Made by a program: the position numbers and the translations under genes. A stretch of 64,000 nt of DNA from Macrocybe gigantea (taxonomy: Eukaryota; Basidiomycota; Agaricomycetes; Agaricales; Callistosporiaceae): positions 124,001 to 188,000 of the forward strand of contig SJRY01000253.1 of assembly GCA_011319805.1 (NCBI GenBank), written 5' to 3'. Position 1 is the first letter of the stretch, and each line of letters starts with the position of its first letter. Under the pieces are notes generated by a model that had not been told where the DNA came from, did not search any database, and saw only the letters and a program-made list of their open reading frames with translations. Below are positions 46,117 through 57,442 of this stretch, piece by piece.

Positions 46117-46435
46117 TGTTAGGCTAGACGAATCTTAAAGGACTCGGGCAGACTAAGTGCGAGAGTGGTTTAAGACGATGGCAAATGGAATATTAAGCCT
46201 AGCACTACTGGTACATCTGGGAGTCCTTATATACGTTACAGTACTCGAGCACGGACACGGACTGCGCAAATGCTGTGGGCTGCGGATGAGTAAGACTAAG
46301 GAGGAGATGACTCGGAGTGACTAGGGAAGTGGAATGACTCGATGACTGCGCACTGCGCAGCGTGATGGGGGGATAAGGGATGGGGGAAAGATAAGATAAG
46401 AAATTGAATAGTCCTTTTGGGCGGCGTCTGTAACA
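46117..46435 (-). repeat. gypsy-2 3' LTR
   Basis: 319 bp with ends TGTTA/TAACA. Read on the minus strand it holds a TATATAAGG box (around 46,225-46,233), followed about 33 bases later by AGGCTTAATAT (46,190-46,200), the inferred 5' end of the transcript. Confidence 0.85.
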
Positions 46436-46476
46436 TCACCCTCTCTTTAGATTCGCGTCCTCGCAAAAAGACCCTA

Positions 46477-46863
46477 GTCCAGCTGTCCCCACCCATTATT
46501 GGTCTCCCAGGCGGTTGCGGCATGCGGGGCCCATGTATGAATAAGCTCTTCATTATAGGAGCGGATGTGGTGGAGCATAGTGGTGAGGAGTTTAAGTTGC
46601 CGGTTCTCTGTGCGAAGCATCTCCATTGCCTCGCGAAGTGCGATATGTTCAGCTGCTGTGGGACCGGTCCCATCGGGGTTCGTCCAGTCCAAAGGTGTGT
46701 GCGGATGGTCATAACATAGCACAGATTTGCGCCGAGTGTGATGGCGAGGGGTCCATGTAGTCGCTAGCGTTGAGAATCCTTGCCAGATTCTCAAGGTCGC
46801 TGGGGTGGTTGGGGGTAGGTGCGCAGCTGTCCTCGCTGCTGTCGATGCTGATGGGGGCATTGG
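46477..46863 (-). CDS. gypsy-2 C-terminal tail frame
   Basis: This open frame follows the chromodomain in element sense and precedes the 3' LTR. It reads HIALREAMEMLRTENRQLKL and MLHHIRSYNEELIHTWAPHA, a helical coiled-coil-like segment without a known fold. It may be the polyprotein tail or a separate small protein. The frame differs from the chromodomain frame. Confidence 0.5.
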
Positions 46864-46934
46864 TGGTCATGATGTGTGATTTCTGGTCTTCTTTCCTCTT
46901 GTCATGGTCCTTTTATCCTGGTTCGTAGTCTTTT

Positions 46935-47827
46935 TTAGGAAACGGTCCAGAGCTTGCTGCGCATTCCCCAGTTCCTTCTCTTTGATCCATGTGTTTTCCT
47001 CGTGCCCGTATCCTTTCCATTTGACCAGGAATAGTGTTCCTCTTCCTTGTTTCTTTTTTTTAGAATTTCTTCTACTTCGTACTCTTCTTCATCATTTATG
47101 ATTTCAGGGGGTGGTGGTGATGGTCGCTCTTGTATCTTGAAACGGGGTCCTTTGTAGGGTGTGAGTAGTGTTTCATTGAACACGGGGTGTATCAGCTGCC
47201 ATGATGCTGGGAGTTCTAGGCGATATGCTGAGGCGCCTTTCTTTTCGATCACCTTGAATGGTCCGTATCGGAGTGCCGATAGCTTCTTTGATGGTCGATT
47301 GACTGTGATATTGGTGGCTTCGAGCCATACCCCATCTCCTTTCTTGTATTCATGGGCCAGTTTTCGTCTCACATCGTAATTGTCTTTGGCCCGTGTTTGT
47401 GCATACTGCAGCGCAGCATTTGCTTCTTTCTGTATTTGGTCCATTTTTTCAATGAAGTTCTTTGCTGCGGGATTGTTTCCTTCTGCTGTCTGTGGTTCTC
47501 CCTTCCAGGGGTGCATTCCATAGTTGAGGTAGAATGGTGTTTCCTTCGTTCCCTGGTGTGTTTTATCATTGTATTGATATTCTGCGATTGCTATCCATTC
47601 CGCCCAATCGTCCTGTAGGTTGTTCGTGAAGCTTCTGAGGAAAACTTCCGTCTTCTGATGGGATCGTTCCGCCTGTCCATCTGTCTGTGGATGATAGGCC
47701 GTTGATAGGTTTTGCTTTGTTCCAAGCAGTTTTAGAAGTGCTGTCATGAATCGTGCTGCAAATTGGGTCCTCAGTCGCTGATGATCTTTCATGGAATTCC
47801 ATGAAGTCGCCACACATTGTCTCGGTA
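46935..47827 (-). CDS. gypsy-2 integrase 3' part and chromodomain
   Basis: The continuing integrase core shows FAARFMTALLKLLGTKQN and LSTAYHPQTDGQAERSHQ with the catalytic Glu region. The C-terminal domain (YGPFKVIEKKGASAYRLELP) and a chromodomain (YEVEEILKKR, then LFLVKWKGYGHEENTWIKEK in another frame) follow. The Copia insertion cuts the integrase just upstream, between LARLYR and VWRLHGIP. Confidence 0.9.
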
Positions 47828-48100
47828 TGTTGGAGGTCGAGTCGAGCTCCCGCCTCAATGAGTTACATAAGCGAGCTAGAAATTTTCGCTCGCCTCCGGT
47901 CGCCCGCCTCAGTGGTCCTACCAGACACACTGAGGCGTGAGTCCCTTATATTTACTTTTTCTTTATTCCTTACTGAAGTACCCCGTAGTATATACTTAGG
48001 TACTTACATCACATACTTAGTGGTCCTACCAGACACACTGAGGCTATATACTTAGATTTCCGTGTTCATGCGCCCCTTCGGTCCCTGCCTACATCCAACA
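47828..48100 (+). repeat. Copia left LTR (273 bp)
   Basis: It carries two copies of AGTGGTCCTACCAGACACAC followed by TGAGGC (47,911-47,936 and 48,019-48,044), spaced by 108 bp. Apart from this segment, the five differences from the right LTR are all at CpG sites. Confidence 0.95.
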
Positions 48101-48112
48101 GGTTATGGGCCC
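48101..48112 (+). promoter_or_regulatory. Copia primer-binding site
   Basis: GGTTATGGGCCC directly follows the LTR and is the reverse complement of GGGCCCATAACC, the anticodon arm of eukaryotic initiator tRNA-Met. This is the half-tRNA priming known for Drosophila copia. The first gag ATG (48,105) lies inside the site. Confidence 0.75.
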
Positions 48113-49111
48113 TGCAGACCCTGAAATGACTACGACCATTAACACGAACACGACAGTGACACTACCGAAACTCCGGAGCGATGGCACGAATTGGCCGACA
48201 TGGCAGGAGCGGATCGTGATCTCACGTCGAAGAACGTCAAACGGCATGTCACAGGAACGGCGCTAAAACCGAAGGAGGTAATTGTTGATGGACAGGACTT
48301 CTATCTAGAAGGGGATCCGAAGCGCACAAAGCTCAGCAATGAAGAAGTTGAGAAGCACGCAAAGACCCTTGATGACTGGGAGGTGAAGGAAGCAACGGCA
48401 AAAGAGGTCATCTACCAAACAGTAGACAGCACCACATTCCTCCAAATCAAGAACGAAAAGACTGTTGCTGCCATGTGGACAAAGCTTATCTCTATTCATT
48501 CCCACAAAGGCAACCTTCACGAGATCAATCTGATCACCCAGCTCCAGAATATGCGCATCACCGAGGGTGGAAGCATGCGCGAGCACCTTACGAGAATGAC
48601 TGAGCTCCGAGAGCGTCTTACCGAATCTGGAAGCCCGATCCCTGACATATCCTTCATTTCCCATATCCATACATCCCTATCTCTCGCACCGACGTTCCGA
48701 AACATTTTCCAGACCTACTCGACTGCTGTCCAGACTGCCAGTAAACAGCTTACCAGCTCGGAGGTCGTGACCTACTTAATCAATGAGGCCACCTCTCTCG
48801 AAATGGAAGTCAACATCAACAAATCCAATGCGGCTATGATCACAGTGGCAGCAGCGGCACTACCCAAGAAAGGAAAGGGGCAGAAGCCAAGGAAGAAGCG
48901 AGATGAACGGAAGTGCACCAACCCAAAGTGCGGGCGAACCGGTCATACAAAGGAGGACTGCTATGAGGAAGGGGAGGTAAAGCTCACATCGCGCCCGCAT
49001 GGTTCAAACACAACAAGGAGAAGGCCAAGTCAAAGGCCGCCTCTAGTGCGAATGTCTCCGAGAAGCCAACCGAAAATGTCGCAATGGCCGCCTATCTCGA
49101 AAAACCCCTGA
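48105..49111 (+). CDS. Copia Gag with zinc knuckle
   Basis: An N-terminal frame from 48105 reads LPKLRSDGTNWPTWQERIVI. After a shift near 48,225 the main frame continues TSKNVKRHVTGTA to the capsid (UBN2/gag-polypeptide type; SIHSHKGNLHEINLITQLQN). It ends with the knuckle CTNPKCGRTGHTKEDC. A second shift near 48,970 leads into protease. The capsid packages element RNA. Confidence 0.9.
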
Positions 49112-51354
49112 TCGCGCTCAGTTGCACCTCTGACCTCCAGGAGAAAGCCATCCAGGAGGCTATGGTAACCAGATTCTATGGCGGAACTATTATCGATTGT
49201 GGCGCAAGCCACCACTTCACCCCTGATCAGGATTGGCTCCTAAACTACCGGACTATTGATCCCGAGCCAATCCGCGCTGCAAACGGACAGACATTCCAAG
49301 CCCTTGGACAGGGAGACCTCATCGTCAACCTGCCAAACGGTTCTGAAAAGCCAATGAGAAGCGTTCTTAAAGACGTTTATTATGCACCTCACATAGCCTA
49401 CACACTGGTCTCTGTACAGACTATGGATCACCGTGGTTTCGCATCCCACCAAGAGGATGGGATCTGCTCTATCATTCGGAAGCCTGATCGATCGATTGTT
49501 GCCCGTATTCTGCTCATCCGAGGACTCTACTGAGTTGTCGAACCAAACATTCCCCTTACGCCAACGGCAGCGGTGTCATCTGGTTCGATTTCGATCAATG
49601 AGCTGCACCATAGGATGGGTCATGTCAACCACGACGACTTATGGAAAATGGTCCAAAAGGGGATGATCACCGGAATCGAACTCGACCCCGACTCCTCGAA
49701 GGACCGCTGCGACATCTGTAGCCAAGCCAAAATCATTCAGCAATCCTTCCCAAAAGAGAGCAAGACCACATACCAGCGATACAGCGAGAAAATCTCAGCC
49801 GACATCTGGGGCAAGGCATCTGTAGGCTCGCTTGGCGGAAAATACTGGTTCCTGCTATTTATAGACCAGTGGAGCCACGAGGAGAAGGTCTACTTCATGC
49901 GGCACAAATCCGAGGCATTTGAGAACTACAAGCATTACGAGGCATGGGTAAAAGCTCAGAGGGACGTACCAGTTATCAAAACCTTCCAGTGCGATCGAGC
50001 GGACGAGTTAACGAGTGGAAAATTCAATGACCACCTGGAGAAAGCCGGAACAGTTCGTCACTTAAACGTTCATGACTCCTCATCATCAAATGGAGCAAGC
50101 GAACGAGGCAATCGAACTCACGTTGGGGACGCCCGAGCCATGCTCATTGACGCGAAGCTTCCTGGATACCTCTGGGCTGAAGCCATCCGCCACAGCGTCT
50201 GGATTCGGAATCGCGTACCAACAAGCGCTCTATCCGAGGCAAAAACGCCACTCGAGATGGCGACAGGAGTCAAGCCAGACCTCTCAAACATATGGGCTTG
50301 GGGTGCACCAGTCTGGGTCAAGCAGCTCGAAGTTGGGAAACTCGAACCGCAGGCCAGCAAGGGACGATTCGTCGGTTATGACGAGGAATCAAAGGGCTAC
50401 CGCATCTATTGGCCAAGGAAACACAGGATCAGCATAGAACGTGATGTTTATCTCGCAAGGGAAGATGCACTCACCCCCGAGGAAGTCAGTCTTGAGGGGG
50501 AGTGGGACACATTCAATCCGGACATCCTCGGGGAGCCAGAATCTGAACCCGAACCCAAGCCTGAACCCGGACCAGAGCCAGAGCAGCAACCGAGAGAGCC
50601 CGAAGCTGTGAGGCCACCCGAACATGTCGAAGTCGAGGCACCAGTTGAAGAACTGCCCTCTCATGCGCGAAGACGCCGAAACTCCCTTGATGGTCTCCCG
50701 AGCTTCGACGAGAACACATACGGTCACGGAAAGCGCAACCGAAACCCACTGCCCGAAGCGCACGCATCTGAGAGTGCCAACCCACTCGACTGGCTCGAAG
50801 AAGCCATGTTGACGGCCCTCGTATCGAGCGAGGATGAGCCAACCCTGGATGAGGCCCTAAACGGCAAGGAGAGTCAGGACTGGCGACAGGCAATTAAAGC
50901 TGAGCTTGACCAGTTTGAAAAACTCAATAGCTGGGAACTTGTAATCCCACCGAAGGATGCCAACGTCATCCCTTGCCGCTACACATTCTGCAGGAAGCGA
51001 GACGATGAAGGCTGGATTGTCCGGTTCAAGGCCCGTCTTGTCGCAAAGGGGTTCAGGCAGCGATTCGGAGTCGACTACAAGGACACCTTTGCCCCCACAG
51101 TCCGCGCCGAAACCCTACGAATTTTATTATCGTTAGCAGCCTCAAAAGGCGCTATCATCACGCAGTGCGACACCAAAAATGCTTACCTGAATGCCCGACT
51201 ACCTCCCGGCATTGTCATCTACATGAAGCTCCCCCTCAGTACCTCGAATTCCACAGATTGCCGAAGGACCTGGAGGACAAGGAGGATGCCATGGCCTGCA
51301 AGCTCCTTGCGCCGGTTTACGGGACGAAACAGGGTGCACACGACTGGTACGTGA
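49084..51354 (+). CDS. Copia protease, integrase and N-terminal reverse transcriptase
   Basis: Protease has IIDCGASHHFTPD, an unusual DCGA in place of the common D(S/T)GA. A TGA at 49,531 interrupts the frame. Integrase follows with HHRMGHVNHDDL, CDICSQAK, ISADIWGKASVGSLGGKYWF, CDRADELTSGKFND and NGASERGNRT. Reverse transcriptase starts with WRQAIKAELDQFEKLNSWEL and DYKDTFAPTVRAETLRILLS. The frame is lost in a CCCC run near 51,235. Confidence 0.92.
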
Positions 51355-52379
51355 CTGTTCGACGAATTGCCGAGGGGCTTGGACTCAAGCGCCTGGAGGC
51401 GGACCACGCCGTCTTCTACAAAACTGACGGCGACAAATACACGATCATGGCCACCGCAACGGACGACTTCACGATAGTCGCCGACTCTGAGCCAGCCGCC
51501 AGCATCTTGAAGCGCCAGCTCTCCGAGCACTTCGAGATAGTTGATCTCGGACCAATTAACTGGCTGCTCGGGGTCAAGATTGAGCATGACCTGGAGGCTA
51601 AAACGATTTCGTTAAGCCAAAAGGCTTATATTGAGGAGATGGCAGAAAAGTACGGACTCGAGAGTGCGCGCGTTGCTGCAACACCACTCGAACCCGCTGT
51701 TGACCTCACCCCCGGATCGCCGTCCATGTCGCCAAAGCTCCTAATGCCTGCCGAAAAGACCCGCTATCGAGAAATCGTCGGGTCGCTGATGTATGCCGCC
51801 ATTATGACCCGTCCCGAGATTGCATTCGCTGTATCGACGCTGTCCCAGAACTTCGAAGCGCCGAGCACGACGCACCTCGACGCGGCTAAACGCGTTGTCA
51901 GATACCTCATCGGGACGAAAGAAATGAGACTCACCTTGGGCGGAAAACACACCGCCGTCTTCGGGTACTTGGACGCCGACTGGGCTTCCCAGCTCCACCG
52001 CCACTCGATTTCCGGTTATGTCTTCTTCGTCGGAGATGGCGCCGTGTCATGGAGCAGCAAAAAGCAACCTATAATAACCACATCGAGCACGGAGTCAGAA
52101 TACGTGGCGCTCACCCACGCGTCAAAAGAATTAATTTGGATTCAAAAATTACTTACCGAAATTTCCTTCATTTTTCCTTTCCAAAAGCCGATGACTTTCT
52201 TCTGTGACAACCAAGGCGCGATTACGCTGTCGAAGGATGCCAAATTTCATGGACAAACGAAGCATATCGACGTCCATTTCCATTTCGTCCGCCAAACCGT
52301 CGAAATGGGCGCCGCGAGCCTCGAGTACTGCCCAACAGCTGATATGGTTGCCGACTCGATGACAAAAGCCCTCACGTGA
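51165..52379 (+). CDS. Copia C-terminal reverse transcriptase and RNase H
   Basis: In a frame shifted from the upstream part it reads LLAPVYGTKQGAHDWYVTV, then the catalytic region ATDDFTIVADSEP, where ATDDF replaces the usual YVDD. RNase H follows with YLDADWASQLHRHSISGYVF, STESEYVALTHASKELIW and the final FCDNQGAITLSKDAKFHGQT and KHIDVHFHFVR. The stop is at 52,377-52,379. Confidence 0.92.
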   Translation: MRHQKCLPECPTTSRHCHLHEAPPQYLEFHRLPKDLEDKEDAMACKLLAPVYGTKQGAHDWYVTVRRIAEGLGLKRLEADHAVFYKTDGDKYTIMATATDDFTIVADSEPAASILKRQLSEHFEIVDLGPINWLLGVKIEHDLEAKTISLSQKAYIEEMAEKYGLESARVAATPLEPAVDLTPGSPSMSPKLLMPAEKTRYREIVGSLMYAAIMTRPEIAFAVSTLSQNFEAPSTTHLDAAKRVVRYLIGTKEMRLTLGGKHTAVFGYLDADWASQLHRHSISGYVFFVGDGAVSWSSKKQPIITTSSTESEYVALTHASKELIWIQKLLTEISFIFPFQKPMTFFCDNQGAITLSKDAKFHGQTKHIDVHFHFVRQTVEMGAASLEYCPTADMVADSMTKALT

Positions 52380-52450
52380 CCGAAATTTGAAAAACATCGC
52401 GCTTTGATGGGCGTCGGTGCCTGACGGACGGTCGTTGACTCGAGGGGGAG

Positions 52451-52615
52451 TGTTGGAGGTCGAGTCGAGCTCCCGCCTCAACGAGTTACATAAGCGAGCT
52501 AGAAATTTTCACTCGCCTCCGGTCACCCGCCTCAGTGGTCCTACCAGACACACTGAGGCTATATACTTAGATTTCCGTGTTCACGCGCCCCTTCGGTCCC
52601 TGCCTACGTCCAACA
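52451..52615 (+). repeat. Copia right LTR (165 bp)
   Basis: Same ends as the left LTR but lacking the 108-bp segment between direct repeats. It is followed by the target duplication CGGTA at 52,616-52,620. Confidence 0.95.
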
Positions 52616-55360
52616 CGGTATAGCCGTGCGAGGCCTTCTGCTGTGAATTCAGTGTTTGTGGGAATCAGGTGGATCATCTTGGTCAGGCAGTCTGTGACTG
52701 CGGCGATGGCATTAAAGCCGTTTGAGTTGGGTAGCGGTCCTATGAGATCTACTCCAATATCTTCCCATGGCTGTTGTGGAATCTCATGCGGGTGTAGTGG
52801 CGCGTGTTTTTTTTGTCGGATGATTTTGTTTCTTTGACATGTTTCGCATCCATTAACATATTTTTTGATGTCCGTTAGCATTGATGGCCACCAGTAGGTG
52901 CGGTTTATGAGTTTGTGCATACGATATTGTCCTGGATGCCCTCCAATGGGAGTGTCATGGTGTTCAAACATGATGTCTTCCTTTAGTTTGTTGTCTGGGG
53001 AATGTAGATTTTCCCTCCTGCGTATACGATGTGGTCTTCCTCTGTGAACCAGTGCGGTTTTTCCTTCAGTCCTGTTGTTACGATCGTTTCTCTTCATGCA
53101 CATTGTCGAATTTGTTCTATTCTTGGGGATTCGATCATTGTGATTCCCCTTGTCTGTATTGTTTCGTTATTTTCTGCTCCCCCTTTTTGCAGGTGTTTGT
53201 CCTCAAACATCATAAATTCGAAGTCTCGTTCATTATTCTCTTCCAGATGTCGGATGAATGTGGCTTCTTTGATCATTTGTATGTCATCCTTTTCTGCTAG
53301 GTTTTCTTCATATCCTGCCATTCGTGATAAGACGTCTGCTTTTCCATTCGCTTTTCCTGGTACGTGTCATAGTTCATAGTCATATTCTTGTAGTTTCAGG
53401 TACCAGCCAATCTGTCTTGAATTGAGTCGCTGCGGTTTTCGGAAGTATGATAGGTTCTTGTGATCCGTCAATATTTCAAACTTCTCTTGGGCTTCTAGGA
53501 GGTATTGTCTCCATGTCTTCAATGCCACCATTATTGCGAGCAGTTCTTTGTCATAGATTTCATAGTTCTGTTCTGCTGCAGTCATGCATCTTGAAATGAA
53601 GGCGATTGGATGCCACAGTCCTTTCTGCTGTTGTGATAGCACCGCTCCAATGGCATATCCTGAGGCATCCGTTTCAACTCGGAATTTTCCTCCTGTTTGT
53701 GGTAGTGCTAGGATGGGTGCCGAGGTTATATGTTGAATTAGTTCCCTGAAAGCATCTTGCTGCTTGTCTGTCCACTGGAATGTTTTGTTTCCAGTCAGCT
53801 CCGTTAAAGGTTTAGCAACCTTTGCGTATCCTTTGATGAATCGTCGGTAAAAGTTTGTGAATCCCAAGAACTTCTGTAGTTCTTTCTTCGTTTTTGGGGT
53901 TGGCCAGGATTGTACGGCTGTGATTTTCTCTGGTTCCATTTCTACCTTCCCTTCTCCTACAATATATCCTAGTACTGGACTTTTGATGATTCCCAGACAC
54001 ATTTTGGTCCTTTGATGAATAGGTCGTTCTTGTTCAGTATCTCCATGACTTCTATCGTGTTCTTTTGGAGTTCCTCTCGTGTTCGTCCAATGATTATGAT
54101 GTCGTCCATATAGATTATGCACACTCTTCTTCGTATTTGGTCTTGGAAGAGGTTTGCCATCATCCGGCTAAAGGTGCCTGGTGCGTTGCATTGTCCAAAG
54201 TACATGACTGTCGGTTCGAAGAGTCCTCTTGCTGTTAGAAAGGCTGCTTTCCATTCGTCTCCTTTTCGGATGCGTACGTTATTGTATCCCCAGATAATGT
54301 CGATCTTATTGAAGTATTTTGCTCCTTGTAACACATCGAGGAGCTCACTGATACGTGGTAGTGGGAACTTGTCCTTGACCGTGTATTTGTTTATTTCTCG
54401 ATAGTCTTGGATGAGTCGTTTGCTGCCATCCTTCTTATTTCGGAAGAAGCAGGGTACTGCGTAGAGTGATTTTGAGGGACGTATCTTCCCTGTTCTTAAT
54501 CCTTCTTCGACAAAGGTATCTAGCTCCTCTAGTTCTTTTTGTGTCATCAGGTAGATCTTGCTCGGTATCGTTTTTGGTGCATCTTTTGTCAAGTTTATTT
54601 CGTGGTCCCACTCCTTGTGGTCTGGTAAATGATCGAAGTTTTTCTCTTTAAAGAGGTGTTTGAATCTCGTCAAATATGGGGTATCTGGGTTCCCATCCTG
54701 TCGCTGGCTGTGGTTTTCACTTGTTCAGTTACTTTCTGTATTTTGATCATTTGGTGGTTGATCTTGCATGTTTTGGGGCATCTGTTGAAGACAATCTCTC
54801 CTGTTCTCCATTTGATCGTTGGGTTGTGATAGACAAGCCAGTCATGTCCTAGTAGCATGTCGGTTTTTCCAATGTCGAGTATGATGGCTTCCATATGCTC
54901 TTTGTGTCCTTTGATGTCGATGTGGACTTCCGCTATCTGATCTGCTGTTTTCTGGCGGTTGGGTGATCCATCTGCGTTTATGATTTGAATCTTCTTGATT
55001 CGTCGTGTCTTCAGTCCTGTTTTTGCTACTATGGCAGTATTGATGCAGGTTCTGTCTGCTCTGCTATCGACTTCTGGTGTTATCGTTGCTATTCCTTTTT
55101 GCGTTCGTATCTTCGCTGGTACTGTGAGTTCTTTTCTTTTAGGTGGTCTATCACCTCGGATGGTTCTTCTTGGTGCTTCAGGTCGCTTTGCAGGAATGGT
55201 GTATTTCAGAGTATGGGATGATCTACATCCGGTATCGAAGCGAGTCTGTTTCAGCTGTATGGGTCACGATTTAGCACCTCTTAGTCGGACCCTTCGACAA
55301 AACCCTCTTTGTCAGAGTTTTCTTCATCCTTGTCTTCTTCGTCTTCTTCTCCTTCTTCTT
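52616..55360 (-). CDS. gypsy-2 protease, reverse transcriptase, RNase H and integrase 5' part
   Basis: In element sense: a protease region (LLGHDWLVYHNPTIKWRTGE) near 54,800, and reverse transcriptase (GKIRPSKSLYAVPCFFRNKK, FNKIDIIWGYNNVRI, IIYMDDIIII) at 54,673-53,969. RNase H follows (RVETDASGYAIGAVLSQQQK, EIYDKELLAIMVALKTWRQY) at 54,000-53,367. Integrase comes last, with the HHCC zinc part (HPGQYRMHKLI, GCETCQRNKI) and VDLIGPLPNSNGFNAIAAV at 53,103-52,616, where the Copia element interrupts it. Stops and frame changes show decay. Confidence 0.9.
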
Positions 55361-55377
55361 TTACTTCTCTGACTCAG

Positions 55378-57014
55378 GATTTTCCTTTCTTCTTCTTCTT
55401 GCAGTTTTGTGCATAGTGTCCTTTCAAGCCGCAATTGAAACATGTGACGTTTGCTGCTCCTTTCCGTGGTTCCAGGCAGTTTCGTGAAAGGTGTCCTGGC
55501 TTATTGCAATTGAAGCAATTGTTGCTTCATACTTTGTCGACTTCCATGGCCTGTCCTGCTCCTCAGCTCGGGTTCCCAGGTTTGCGTTGGTTGTTTGTGA
55601 ACTCTCCCCTCATTACATTCCTATATTCATCGATGTTTCGCCCGATCGCTTGAACTGTCTTGATGTATTCATCTCCATCTGTTGGAAGTACAGAGATCGA
55701 ATGTATGGCTTCTGCTGTCCTCCAGTTTAAACTCTTCTCGAGTAGGAAGCGAGGCGCTGTTCCTGTCATTCCCGCTTTTCCTGTGAGGTCTACGAATTCA
55801 TCTAGGAATTCGTCAATGGGTCAGTTTCCCTGTCTGATGTTGAATAATTTGCTTCCTGCTTGCGACGGTGACATGACATTGCTGAATCGTGTTTCTATTT
55901 CAGTCACGAAATCAGCCCATGTGCTTTGATTAGTCGTGGTGTCAATTTTCTTTGACGCCCAGTGGGCTCCTGGTCCGTCGGTCATCCTGGATAGTACTGC
56001 TCCAATCCTCTGTACATCGGTGAGGTCTCCGTGTGCAGTTATGTAGAGTTTCATCTTCCTCCACCAAATGTCGAAAGCTGTTCGATCTCCTGTGAAGGAT
56101 TTCGGATCAGCGATAATTCCCTTGTATTCTGTCGTCATTGTCTGAGGAATCTCTTCATCATTGTCTTGGTCTTGGTCTTCCTGTATTTGGGCCTATTGTG
56201 CTTGGGTCTGCTGTTCTTGAATCTGCTTTTGTCTTCGTTCTTCTCTCTGTTCTTTCCAGTAATCTAGGTCGATTCCTGCGATTCTACAGGCCTGTTCAAA
56301 ATCGGCCCACTCTGTGGCGGTTGGTCCGTCTGTCTTTGGTAGTCTCTTTCGCTCCCTCCACCGATAGTATTCGTTCCAGTCGCTGTCGCTTACTTTCACC
56401 ATGGTGGTGCGATTTCCTTCTTATGCTGTACTTCGGTGAGTCAGTCTTCTGAAGGAGTTTGGTAATTTCGTTCCTATGTGCCCCTGACTTTGGTGTCGCT
56501 CTCGTTGATTCTGTCGTACGCTCTGTGCATCGTGTCCTCTCTGTATTAGTATGTCCTCTTCTTGTACCCAGCGATTGTAGTTTTCAATCTGCTGTTGTCT
56601 GAAGTTTCAGGCTTGTGTTCGTTCCTCTCTTGTCTTCTTGTGGATCGGTTCGTCCTCTTCTTCGGCAGGAAGATTCTGGTCTGACCACAGCTCTTCTAGG
56701 CTTATCCCGTATTCTCCTTCTAGTAAGAGTTCTGTAATGAGTTGTGCTGCTCCGTCACTGAAAATCTCAGTGGGTTCATCTGCGGTGGTGAAGGCAAACT
56801 CTCTCAGGAATGCCTGTTCTTCTTCGTCGCTACTTGGTGTAGGCGTACGCTCCCTCTTTCGTTTGTTTGAATTGCTAGTGTCTCTGCGGTTGGCGTGGAC
56901 TGTCTCTGCAAATGGCATGGACTGCAATGTGTGATCTACTTCTCTGAGCCAGGTGCTCTCGTCGCTCGTGCTAGTGCTTGCTGGGTCGGCAACCGCTTGT
57001 CATCGAATGTTGAT
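55378..57014 (-). CDS. gypsy-2 Gag with two CCHC zinc knuckles
   Basis: One frame, interrupted by stops, runs from the insertion point of gypsy-1 to 55,378. It holds an acidic N-terminal part ([18 protein letters not shown]), a capsid core ([20 protein letters not shown]) and two tandem knuckles, [14 protein letters not shown] and [14 protein letters not shown]. Most stops are TGA in place of a likely CGA. The start codon is at 63,894-63,892, on the far side of gypsy-1 (MSRFIKDLIN). Confidence 0.85.
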
Positions 57015-57429
57015 TGTTATGATTTCAGGCTAATCGTTATCTTGACGATGGGCACATGACACAAAAGCCACATGACGAACACGTGATAGACGCGACGCGA
57101 CAAACAAGATATAATACAGCGACTCGAGGAAACCCTATGACAACGACGCGTCAGCACTGATTAGGGCGAAGGGTTATTGCACAGCATCTGCAGGATAACG
57201 CATGGAGCGTAGCCGGATCTTGACTCATACAGACGAGGGTTCAAGGTTTCACGTAACATGAGGCTGGTATAGTCGTGGTCCGTGCTCGATAGTCGTAACG
57301 TATAAATACCTGAATTGTACATAGTAAAATCCAGCTTCGAGCTGGCTTATAATAGCATTCCTATCCCCGCCTCTTATCTCTAAAGGGTTAGTTAGAGTGA
57401 CCTGCGCGCAGAATTGGTTTTGCGTAGCA
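57015..57429 (+). repeat. gypsy-1 5' LTR
   Basis: 415 bp, from TGTTATG to GTAGCA. A TATAAATA box at 57,301-57,308 is followed 32 bases after its first base by AGCTTCGAGCT (57,333-57,343), the inferred transcript 5' end. Eight substitutions separate it from the 3' LTR, all at CpG positions. Confidence 0.95.
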
Positions 57430-57431
57430 AA

Positions 57432-57442
57432 AGCTCGAAGCT
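57432..57442 (+). promoter_or_regulatory. gypsy-1 self-complementary primer-binding site
   Basis: AGCTCGAAGCT starts 2 bases after the 5' LTR and is the exact reverse complement of AGCTTCGAGCT at 57,333-57,343, just downstream of the LTR TATA box. This matches Tf1-type self-priming, in which the mRNA 5' end folds back as primer. Confidence 0.65.

Larger units (their letters stand above)
47828..52615 (+). mobile_element. Complete Ty1/Copia retrotransposon
   Basis: LTRs are 47,828-48,100 and 52,451-52,615, with ends TGTTGG/CCAACA, and the element is flanked by the 5-bp duplication CGGTA. Domain order Gag, protease, integrase, reverse transcriptase, RNase H is the Copia order. The purine tract CTCGAGGGGGAG abuts the right LTR. 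The right LTR lacks 108 bp bounded by 26-bp direct repeats. The element sits inside the gypsy-2 integrase and is degenerate by three frameshifts and one stop. Confidence 0.97.

Noticed and set aside
55260..55380. Frameshift signal at the gypsy-2 gag/pol junction
   Set aside because: The frame changes near here, but no slippery heptamer in register was seen and the region is decayed by stops.
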